Assembly (NCBI GenBank): GCA_024693165.1
Contig: JAILLM010000071.1
Coordinates: 1 to 20,320, forward strand
DNA from: Bacilli bacterium
Lineage (GTDB): Bacteria; Bacillota_I; Bacilli_A; RF39; UBA660
Length of the DNA stretch: 20,320 bases
Reading direction: 5' to 3'
In this document: in pieces, positions 6,352-11,583 of the stretch
Position numbering within the stretch: position 1 is the first letter of the stretch
How the letters are laid out: every line of letters starts with the position of its first letter
Made by a program: the position numbers and the translations under genes
Notes under the pieces: generated by a model
The model's database searches: none
What the model was told of the DNA's origin: nothing
The model's input: the letters and a program-made list of their open reading frames with translations, nothing else

Positions 6352-7039
6352 TAGAATTTTCATCTACATGAATTCCAGGACCCATAGTAGTTGAAATAGA
6401 AACATTTTGAATGTATTTACCTTTAACAGTAGATGGTTTAGCTTTTACTAAAACATTATATACATATTGAATGTTTTCTTTTAATTTGTCAGCTTCAAAT
6501 GAAACTTTACCAATTGAACATTGAACATTACCGAATTTATCAGTTCTGTATTCAATCATACCTTTTTTAACATCAGCAACAACTTTATCTGGTGCAGGAG
6601 TAACTGTTCCAGTCTTAGGGTTTGGCATTAAACCTTTAGGTCCTAAAACTTTACCAATTTTTCCTAATGAAGGCATCATATCTGGAGTAGCAATGATTAC
6701 ATCAAAATCGAACCAATTTTCATTAGCGATTTTGTCGATCATTTCTTGTTCTCCAACATAGTCAGCTCCAGCAGCTTTAGCAGCTTCAGCAGCAGCACCT
6801 TTAGCTAAAACTAAGATTTTTTTAGTTTTTCCATTACCATAAGGTAATACTAAAGATCCTCTTAATTGTTGATCAGCTTTTTTAGTATCAAGATTCATTT
6901 TAACAGCTAATTCTACAGAGCTATCAAATTTAGTGATAGCAGTTTTCTTAGCTAATTCAATTGCTTCATCAATAGAATAATTAGTATGTTTATCAACTAA
7001 TTTAGAAGCTTCCACATATTTCTTTCCTGATTTTTTCAT
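6341..7039 (-). CDS. rplA: 50S ribosomal protein L1
   Basis: L1 forms the mobile L1 stalk of the 50S subunit near the E site and represses its own L11-L1 operon. The product has 232 residues, standard for the family. The N-terminal GKKYVEASKLVD is followed by KFDSSVELAVKMNLD, the LGKIGKVLGPKGLMPNPKTGTV signature and the C-terminal STTMGPGIHVD. I chose the ATG at 7039, which has GGAGG 8 nt upstream. The alternative TTG at 7054 lies inside that ribosome binding site. It follows rplK by 88 nt with no terminator, so the two are cotranscribed. Its last codons hold the -35 of the rplJ promoter. Confidence 0.96.
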   Translation of the reverse strand: MKKSGKKYVEASKLVDKHTNYSIDEAIELAKKTAITKFDSSVELAVKMNLDTKKADQQLRGSLVLPYGNGKTKKILVLAKGAAAEAAKAAGADYVGEQEMIDKIANENWFDFDVIIATPDMMPSLGKIGKVLGPKGLMPNPKTGTVTPAPDKVVADVKKGMIEYRTDKFGNVQCSIGKVSFEADKLKENIQYVYNVLVKAKPSTVKGKYIQNVSISTTMGPGIHVDENSIDM

Positions 7040-7087
7040 CAATTTTTCCTCCAATCGTGGTATTATTAGCGGATTAAATTTATTTAA

Positions 7088-7105
7088 TTTGTTTTGTTTG
7101 TTTTG
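7088..7105. repeat. Tandem 9-bp T-rich repeat in the rplK-rplA gap
   Basis: Two perfect adjacent copies of TTTGTTTTG (7088-7096 and 7097-7105) sit in the untranslated gap between rplK and rplA. On the transcribed strand they give an unstructured A-rich tract with regular C residues. I see no known function. Confidence 0.6.
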
Positions 7106-7127
7106 TTTTTAATTAAATTAATTTAAA

Positions 7128-7562
7128 TTAATCTTCGTAACCTTCAACTTTAACACCCATGTTCTTAGCAGTTCCAGCAACAATTTTCATTGCGCTTTCA
7201 ACATCATAAGCATTTAAGTCTGGTAATTTAATTTCTGCAATAGCTCTTAAATCTTCTTGAGAAAGAGTACCAACAGTTTCAAGTCTACCTTTCTTGCTAC
7301 CTTTAACAATTTTTGCAAACTTCTTAATTAATTCAGCAGCTGGTGGAGTCTTTAATTCAAATGAATATGATCTATCATCATAAACATAGATTTCTACTGG
7401 GATAATGTCGCCTTTTTTGTCAGCAGTAGCAGCATTGTACTTTTGACAGAATTCAGCAAGATTGATACCAGCAGGTCCTAATACTGTACCAACAGGTGGT
7501 GCAGGTGTAGCAGCTCCAGCAGGAATTTGTAATTTAATCTTTTTTACGATTTCTTTTGCCAC
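7128..7562 (-). CDS. rplK: 50S ribosomal protein L11
   Basis: L11 lies at the GTPase-associated centre of the 50S subunit and is part of the thiostrepton-binding site. The product is 144 residues, with the N-terminal domain IKLQIPAGAATPAPPVGTVLGPAGINLAEFCQKYN and the C-terminal rRNA-binding domain KGSKKGRLETVGTLSQEDLRAIAEIKLPDLNAYDVESAMKIVAGTAKNMGV. The prolines of the PAPPVG thiostrepton segment are kept; the usual LGQ reads LGP. I chose the GTG at 7562, which gives the family start (M)AKEIVKKIKLQ and has AAGGAAG 8 nt upstream. A GTG at 7571 is in frame but overlaps the ribosome binding site. It is the first gene of the rplK-rplA unit, under an L1-binding leader. Confidence 0.96.
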   Translation of the reverse strand: MAKEIVKKIKLQIPAGAATPAPPVGTVLGPAGINLAEFCQKYNAATADKKGDIIPVEIYVYDDRSYSFELKTPPAAELIKKFAKIVKGSKKGRLETVGTLSQEDLRAIAEIKLPDLNAYDVESAMKIVAGTAKNMGVKVEGYED

Positions 7563-7590
7563 GTAAAACACTTCCTTTCGTATTTTCGCT

Positions 7591-7626
7591 TAGTGGTATA
7601 GGGCTAATCCGCATTCCCTCCCACTT
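7591..7626 (-). promoter_or_regulatory. L1-binding leader of the rplK-rplA mRNA
   Basis: On the minus strand the leader reads AGTGGGAGGG, a loop of about 12 nt, then CCCTATACCACT. A 5-bp stem AGTGG/CCACT (7621-7625 with 7592-7596) and an inner GGG/CCC are separated by an asymmetric internal loop (GA opposite TATA). The GTGGGAG and ATACCAC halves copy the L1-stalk sequence of 23S rRNA (GUGGGAG...AUACCAC). Free L1 should therefore bind here and repress translation of rplK-rplA, the known feedback in bacteria. It ends 29 nt before the rplK start. Confidence 0.8.
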
Positions 7627-7653
7627 ACTAAATAAAACAATTTAGCACTTAAA

Positions 7654-7682
7654 ATAATAACACACAAAAATCAAAAAAACAA
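7654..7682 (-). promoter_or_regulatory. Probable sigma-A promoter of rplK-rplA
   Basis: TTGTTT (7677-7682), a 17-nt spacer, and TATTAT (7654-7659) with TGT before it (extended -10) lie on the minus strand. The -35 overlaps the T tract and the edge of the nusG terminator stem. Transcription would start about 20 nt before the L1 leader hairpin. An alternative TTGTGT/TAAATT pair (7662-7667, 7639-7644) is weaker. Confidence 0.55.
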
Positions 7683-7699
7683 CAACTTTTTTAAGTTGT
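7673..7699 (-). terminator. Rho-independent terminator after nusG
   Basis: A 7-bp stem ACAACTT/AAGTTGT with a 4-nt loop (7682-7699) is followed on the minus strand by TG and seven T. It begins 8 nt after the nusG stop and ends the secE-nusG unit. Confidence 0.8.
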
Positions 7700-7707
7700 C
7701 GTCTTTT

Positions 7708-8244
7708 TTACATAATTGATACTTGGAATAGTTCAACTTCAACAGGTGTTTCTTGTCCAAATAAATCAATAAGAACTGTAAGTTTTGAATTTTCTTTATC
7801 AATAGCATTAACAGAACCTTCCATACCTTTGAATGGTCCATCAACGATTGAAACTTTAGTACCAATATTAAGTTCTGCATCCGCATCCATTCTTGATAAT
7901 CCCATGTTAATTAAGATTTTATCAATTTCTTGTGGTTTTAATGGAGTTGGTTTAGCTCCTTTACCAGAAGATCCAATAAATCCAGTAACACCAGGAGTAT
8001 TACGGACGATATACCATGCTTCATCAGACATAACCATTTCAACTAAAACATAACCAGGGAACATTTTCTTTTTCTTTTCAACTTTTGTTCCATCTTTTTT
8101 AGTTTCATATACAGTTTCTTGAGGAATAATTACTCTAAAGATATTATCTTGGAATCCCATAGAGTTAGTTCTAGCTTCAAGTTTTTCTTTAACTTTATCT
8201 TCATGTCCACTGTAAGTATTAACTACATACCATAACTTTTCCAT
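7708..8244 (-). CDS. nusG: Transcription elongation and termination factor NusG
   Basis: NusG binds RNA polymerase over the DNA cleft and modulates pausing, termination and coupling to translation. The 178 residues match the B. subtilis length. The N-terminal NGN domain begins KLWYVVNTYSGHEDKVKEKLE and contains KKKKMFPGYVLVEMVMSDEAWYIVRNTPGVTGFIG. The C-terminal KOW domain reads VSIVDGPFKGMEGSVNAID. It lies 27 nt after secE, with AAAGAAAGGG upstream of the ATG, and is followed by a terminator, so secE-nusG form one operon separated from rplK. This order is conserved across bacteria. Confidence 0.97.
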   Translation of the reverse strand: MEKLWYVVNTYSGHEDKVKEKLEARTNSMGFQDNIFRVIIPQETVYETKKDGTKVEKKKKMFPGYVLVEMVMSDEAWYIVRNTPGVTGFIGSSGKGAKPTPLKPQEIDKILINMGLSRMDADAELNIGTKVSIVDGPFKGMEGSVNAIDKENSKLTVLIDLFGQETPVEVELFQVSIM

Positions 8245-8271
8245 ATTTTTAACAACCCTTTCTTTCTTTTA

Positions 8272-8868
8272 CTATTTAACTAATGATGAAATAAACGCAA
8301 ATAAACTATCAATTCCTAAGAAGAATACTGCGAAGAAAATAACGAATAATAATACTGCAATAGTATATTTAACCATTTCAAATCTGCTTGGCCATTTAAC
8401 TAAGTGCATTTCAGTAAGAACATCCCCTAAGAAAGTATCTTTAGGATTCTTACCAACATTACTTCTTTCAATTTCTTTTTTAGAAATTAGTTTTTTGTTA
8501 TCTTTAATTTCAGTCTTAGACTTTTTAATATTTTCTTTATAAGTCTTAACTACACTTTTCTTTTCTTCGTTTTTCTTATCTTTTCTTAAATCTTTCTTAG
8601 CAAGTTTTAAGTTCTTCTTTTCAGCTTTAATATTTTTCTTAGTAGCTTTAATTGAATCATAGATATCATCAATTTCATCTTCGATTTTTTTCTTTTCAAC
8701 TAAGATTTCTTGTTTTCTTTGTTTAGCTTTTTCTTTTTTCTTCTTTTTGTCTTCTTTACGTTGTAATTTTTCAGCTTGTTTTTCTTCTTTAGTTTTTTTA
8801 ACTTTTTTAGTTTCTTCAACTACTTCTTCAACTACTACTTCTTCAGTAGTTTTTTTAGATTTTGCCAT
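8272..8868 (-). CDS. secE: Preprotein translocase subunit SecE with a long charged N-terminal extension
   Basis: SecE clamps SecY in the membrane and is essential for Sec-dependent export. The conserved part is only the last 58 residues (about 141-198): DTFLGDVLTEMHLVKWPSRFEMVKYT followed by one transmembrane helix. This is the whole length of a typical Firmicutes SecE, about 60 residues. Residues 1-140 are almost purely Lys/Glu with some Val, Ile and Asp, and are predicted to be a long coiled coil in the cytoplasm. I chose the ATG at 8868 (GAGGTG upstream), not the TTG just before it. The SecE identity rests on the WPSR signature and position before nusG; the extension resembles no family I can name. 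rpmG, often next to secE, is absent. Confidence 0.93.
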   Translation of the reverse strand: MAKSKKTTEEVVVEEVVEETKKVKKTKEEKQAEKLQRKEDKKKKKEKAKQRKQEILVEKKKIEDEIDDIYDSIKATKKNIKAEKKNLKLAKKDLRKDKKNEEKKSVVKTYKENIKKSKTEIKDNKKLISKKEIERSNVGKNPKDTFLGDVLTEMHLVKWPSRFEMVKYTIAVLLFVIFFAVFFLGIDSLFAFISSLVK

Positions 8869-8894
8869 CAAAACACCTCTTATAATTTATTGTA

Positions 8895-8942
8895 TAAAAA
8901 AAACACTTTCGTGTACACCCATAATATAGCACACGAAAATGT
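8895..8942 (-). terminator. Rho-independent terminator after the sigma factor gene
   Basis: A 12-bp stem with one G-T wobble (ACATTTTCGTGT/ACACGAAAGTGT, 8904-8942, loop of about 15 nt) is followed on the minus strand by eight T. It ends mrnC-rlmB-sigma. The loop contains the -10 of the secE promoter, so the two elements overlap. Confidence 0.7.
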
Positions 8943-8951
8943 ATTATTCAA
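8923..8951 (-). promoter_or_regulatory. Probable sigma-A promoter of secE-nusG, inside a terminator hairpin
   Basis: TTGAAT (8946-8951), a 17-nt spacer, and TATATT (8923-8928) with TGC before it (extended -10) lie on the minus strand. The -10 sits in the loop of the terminator stem and the spacer forms its 5' arm. RNA starting here would hold only the 3' arm, so it would not fold the terminator. Confidence 0.6.
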
Positions 8952-8963
8952 GAAAAAATTTAA

Positions 8964-9572
8964 CTATATAATATCCTTTATTTTAGATCTGATTCTAGCA
9001 GTTTTATTATATATACTCTTAATATCTACTTTTAATATTTTAGCAATATCTTCACTAGTGAAATTATTAATCAATAATTCGAATACTTGTTTTTCGGAAG
9101 GACTTAATACTTCATCAATTTTTCTTCTTAATTCTTTTAATGATTCATCATTCTCTTTTATAACTTCAGGATTCTTTTTATTATCCCCAACAACGTCTGC
9201 TAAAGTTAAATCAGCACTAACTTTATTATCAAAAGAATAACAATCCTTTAACATTTTCATTTTTGTAGTATTATTCTTTCTTATATAATTAGACAATCTT
9301 CTTTCAACACATAAACTAATAAAAGAAGGTAGATGATTATCTTTATCAGGATTAAATGATTTGATAGCATCAGAATATCCAACCATTGCTTCTTGATATA
9401 ACTCATCTATATCTAGATTTAAAGCATATGCACTTCTTGTATATTTACCAACTGTTATATCAACTATATATTTATACTTATTATATAAAATGTTAGTTGC
9501 ATCTTCATTATTCTCAGAAGCTAAATATATAAGTTCATTATCTGATATATTCTTTTTAGTTTTCGATACCAT
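8964..9572 (-). CDS. sigH: RNA polymerase sigma-70 family factor, SigH-like
   Basis: The product has 202 residues, with sigma region 2 (NILYNKYKYIVDITVGKYTRS...DIDELYQEAMVGYSDAIKSFNP, about 28-76, then SFISLCVERRLSNYIRK) and a region 4 helix-turn-helix (SPSEKQVFELLINNFTSEDIAKILKVDIKSIYNKTARIRSKIKD). The length, the FISLCVERRL element and the short region between 2 and 4 fit the SigH/Spo0H type. The position after rlmB and before secE is where sigH lies in B. subtilis. In that species SigH starts transcription of early sporulation and competence genes; whether this organism sporulates cannot be judged. The gene overlaps rlmB by 17 nt, with AGGAA before the ATG, so it is probably translationally coupled. 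yacP, usually between rlmB and sigH, is missing. Confidence 0.85.
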   Translation of the reverse strand: MVSKTKKNISDNELIYLASENNEDATNILYNKYKYIVDITVGKYTRSAYALNLDIDELYQEAMVGYSDAIKSFNPDKDNHLPSFISLCVERRLSNYIRKNNTTKMKMLKDCYSFDNKVSADLTLADVVGDNKKNPEVIKENDESLKELRRKIDEVLSPSEKQVFELLINNFTSEDIAKILKVDIKSIYNKTARIRSKIKDII

Positions 9573-10230
9573 ACATTAAAATTCCTGCAGCTACTGATGC
9601 ATTTAAACTATTAATAGATCCAATCATAGGAATACTAATTATTTCATCACTGTTATCTCTAACAATCTTAGATACTCCTTTACCTTCATTACCAATAATT
9701 AAAACTACTCTATCACTATATGAAACTTTTTTATAATCTCTTCCATCCATCGCAGAAGCATATACAAAGAATCCATCATCTTTTAATTTGTTAATAGCAT
9801 TAACTAAATTAGGTACCATAATAATATTTACTCTATTTAAAGCACCAGCAGATGTTTTCATAACTGTATCATTAACAGCTACACTTCTATCTTTAGGAAT
9901 AATAACTGATTTAATTCCTCTAGCTTCACAAGTTCTAATAATTGCACCAAAGTTATGAGGATCTTCTAAATGATCAAGTAGAAGAACAATTTTTTCTTCT
10001 TTTCCAATAACACTTAAGTCTTTATATTCATAATCGTTTATTTCAATTACAATTCCTTGATTATGTAAAGCAATTCTATCTAAGTCTCTTTGATCAGCAA
10101 CCATATATTTAATATGATTTTCTTTAATTTTTCTCATTATTTCTTGATCTTTAAAAGTTGGAGAAAGCTTTACTCTTCTAATAACTTTAGGATCAGTTTC
10201 ATTAAATACATTCTTTCCATATACTATCAT
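9556..10230 (-). CDS. rlmB: 23S rRNA 2'-O-ribose methyltransferase, SpoU/TrmH family (RlmB-like)
   Basis: This SPOUT enzyme transfers a methyl group from S-adenosylmethionine to a ribose 2'-OH of structured RNA, in E. coli RlmB at G2251 of 23S rRNA. The product has 224 residues, slightly short of the usual 240-250. The N-terminal substrate-binding domain begins MIVYGKNVFNET. The SPOUT motifs are LDHLEDPHNFGAIIRTCEARG (85-105, with the conserved Asn93 and Arg99), LIIGNEGKG (177-185) and IPMIGSINSLNASVAAGILMY (200-220). The start overlaps the mrnC stop as ATGA, and the end overlaps the sigma factor gene. This places RNA processing and modification in one operon. The exact target base cannot be told from sequence. 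Confidence 0.92.
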   Translation of the reverse strand: MIVYGKNVFNETDPKVIRRVKLSPTFKDQEIMRKIKENHIKYMVADQRDLDRIALHNQGIVIEINDYEYKDLSVIGKEEKIVLLLDHLEDPHNFGAIIRTCEARGIKSVIIPKDRSVAVNDTVMKTSAGALNRVNIIMVPNLVNAINKLKDDGFFVYASAMDGRDYKKVSYSDRVVLIIGNEGKGVSKIVRDNSDEIISIPMIGSINSLNASVAAGILMYGIEN

Positions 10231-10589
10231 AATTTATTACCTACTATGTAATCTAATAAATAATTACATCTTTCTATATCGTTTTCATATAAATAACCAA
10301 TTAAACATTCAAATCCAGTACTCTTTTTATAAGTAACTATATCAGTAGATTTACTTGAATGACTATTTGCATTTCTACCTTGTCTTACAATATCTAATTC
10401 ACTTTCTGTTAATAAGTTGTTATTAATTAACTTCTCAAGTATTCTTACTTGTGATTTTGCAGAAACATAATTAATAGCGTTCTCTTGTAAATCTTTAACT
10501 CTCTTAATACCTAAAGTATTAATCATATATTTTCTAATAAATAACTCATAAACAGCATCGCCTAAATAAGCATATCTTAAATTGTCCAT
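10227..10589 (-). CDS. mrnC: Mini-ribonuclease III
   Basis: Mini-III is a dimeric RNase III catalytic domain without a double-stranded RNA-binding domain. In B. subtilis it matures 23S rRNA. The product is 120 residues. AYLGDAVYELFIRKYM (7-22) carries the catalytic Asp11, followed by VSAKSQ, the GRNANSHSSK block and a C-terminal segment TGFECLIGYLYENDIERCNYLLDYIV with the second acidic site. I chose the ATG at 10589 with GGCGGTGAG upstream, which gives the usual start; a frame start at 10634 lies in the promoter. It stops with TGA in an ATGA overlap with rlmB, showing that TGA is a stop in this genome. cysS, its common upstream partner, is replaced by lgt. Confidence 0.92.
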   Translation of the reverse strand: MDNLRYAYLGDAVYELFIRKYMINTLGIKRVKDLQENAINYVSAKSQVRILEKLINNNLLTESELDIVRQGRNANSHSSKSTDIVTYKKSTGFECLIGYLYENDIERCNYLLDYIVGNKL

Positions 10590-10605
10590 TGTCTCACCGC
10601 CTTTG

Positions 10606-10634
10606 ATTTTAACATTTAAGTTATTAAAAATCAA
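10606..10634 (-). promoter_or_regulatory. Probable sigma-A promoter of mrnC-rlmB-sigH
   Basis: TTGATT (10629-10634), a 17-nt spacer, and TAAAAT (10606-10611) preceded by TGT lie on the minus strand. It begins a few bases after the T tract of the lgt terminator. Both hexamers are identical to those of the tuf promoter. Confidence 0.6.
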
Positions 10635-10638
10635 TTTT

Positions 10639-10667
10639 AAAAAAAGAATAGGTATCTAACCTATTCT
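10639..10667 (-). terminator. Rho-independent terminator after lgt
   Basis: A 9-bp perfect stem AGAATAGGT/ACCTATTCT with a 5-nt loop (10645-10667) is followed on the minus strand by a T run (10639-10645). The hairpin includes part of the lgt stop codon. Confidence 0.85.
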
Positions 10668-11505
10668 AATATTTAATTTCAGGTACATTTTCTTTATCGT
10701 TGTATAAATCATCAAGTTTACTTTTTCTACCATTATTAATTAAAATAGTTAATCCTATAATAAAGAATATAACAGAAATTACTTGAGCAACTCTTACATC
10801 ACCTATTTTAAGAGCATCAAGTCTTTGATATTCAATTAAGAATCTTACAACTCCATAACCCATAAAATATAATGCTGTTAAAGTACCAACTTTTAAATAT
10901 CTATAATTTCTAATGATTATAAATAAAATGAATAATACAAAACATGCAAAACTTTCAAGGAAGAATGTTGGTACATAAGTATTTCCAGCTGCATCAGTCA
11001 TTCCTTTAATAATAAAGTCAGGAATTAAATAAGCTTTTAATAATGCTGGATCAATTAATTTACCAAATGCTTCTCCATTAAAGAAATTACCCCATCTACC
11101 AATTGCTTGTCCTAAAAGTAAAGCAGGTGCAATAAAATCTAATAATCGAACAAATCTAAATTTATATTTTTTGCAATAAAGAATAATAGTTAAAATACCT
11201 ACTAATAGACCTCCATGAATAGCAAGTCCACCTTTCCAAATTTGAACTATTTCAATCGGATTCTTTAAATAATAACTTAAATCATAGAATAATACATACC
11301 ATACTCTAGCACCAATAACTCCAAGAATGAAAATCCAAAAAGCCATATTAAATATAAAGTCTCTTGGAACGTTAAATCTTTTAGCTTCAGTTTTAAATAC
11401 AGTATATACAGCAATAAATGCTATTAATATACATATTGAATAAAGTCTTATATCAACTGTACCCAATTTTATAGATATTGGATCATGAATAGTTTGTAAA
11501 ATCAT
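10666..11505 (-). CDS. lgt: Prolipoprotein diacylglyceryl transferase
   Basis: Lgt is the membrane enzyme that transfers diacylglycerol from phosphatidylglycerol to the lipobox cysteine of prolipoproteins, the first step of lipoprotein maturation. The 279 residues are the usual length, with about seven hydrophobic segments. Visible motifs are GGLAIHGGLLVG (92-103, His97), the signature GQAIGRWGNFFNGEAFG (132-148, Arg137) and VVRFLIEYQR near the C-terminal end with its conserved Arg and Glu. I chose the ATG at 11505 (AGGTGAT upstream) because it gives the normal start; an upstream frame start at 11550 falls in the promoter. It forms its own unit between two terminators. Its presence implies that the organism makes lipoproteins. 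Confidence 0.95.
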   Translation of the reverse strand: MILQTIHDPISIKLGTVDIRLYSICILIAFIAVYTVFKTEAKRFNVPRDFIFNMAFWIFILGVIGARVWYVLFYDLSYYLKNPIEIVQIWKGGLAIHGGLLVGILTIILYCKKYKFRFVRLLDFIAPALLLGQAIGRWGNFFNGEAFGKLIDPALLKAYLIPDFIIKGMTDAAGNTYVPTFFLESFACFVLFILFIIIRNYRYLKVGTLTALYFMGYGVVRFLIEYQRLDALKIGDVRVAQVISVIFFIIGLTILINNGRKSKLDDLYNDKENVPEIKY

Positions 11506-11521
11506 ATTATCACCTATAACA

Positions 11522-11550
11522 ATTATATTTAATAATAAGTTAATAAACAA
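11522..11550 (-). promoter_or_regulatory. Probable sigma-A promoter of lgt
   Basis: TTGTTT (11545-11550), a 17-nt spacer, and a perfect TATAAT (11522-11527) lie on the minus strand. The -35 overlaps the weak T tract after the uvrA hairpin. Confidence 0.65.
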
Positions 11551-11580
11551 TATAAAAGAGTATAGATTGACTATACTCTT
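11549..11580 (-). terminator. Rho-independent terminator after uvrA
   Basis: A 10-bp perfect stem AAGAGTATAG/CTATACTCTT with a 5-nt loop (11556-11580) lies 3 nt after the uvrA stop. On the minus strand it is followed by a short interrupted T tract (four T, then ATATT), so termination may be incomplete. Confidence 0.7.
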
Positions 11581-11583
11581 ACA

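Noticed and set aside
7040..7054. TTG start for rplA at 7054, and likewise TTG or GTG starts for secE, rplK and dusB a few codons early
   Set aside because: In each case the early codon overlaps or precedes the Shine-Dalgarno sequence that serves the internal start, and the family N-terminus fits the later start.
7117..7132. 16-bp perfect palindrome ATTAATTTAAATTAAT at the rplK stop
   Set aside because: It is purely A and T in a very AT-rich genome and has no loop, so it is more likely chance than an operator or terminator.
8776..9240. Long plus-strand open frame of 154 residues opposite secE and the sigma gene
   Set aside because: It is rich in Phe, Ser and Asn because it is the complement of Lys/Glu codons, crosses two real genes and has no ribosome binding site.
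10227..10230. Mycoplasma genetic code (TGA as Trp), suggested by the low GC and small genes
   Set aside because: mrnC ends in TGA in an ATGA overlap with rlmB, and conserved Trp residues in EF-G and elsewhere use TGG.
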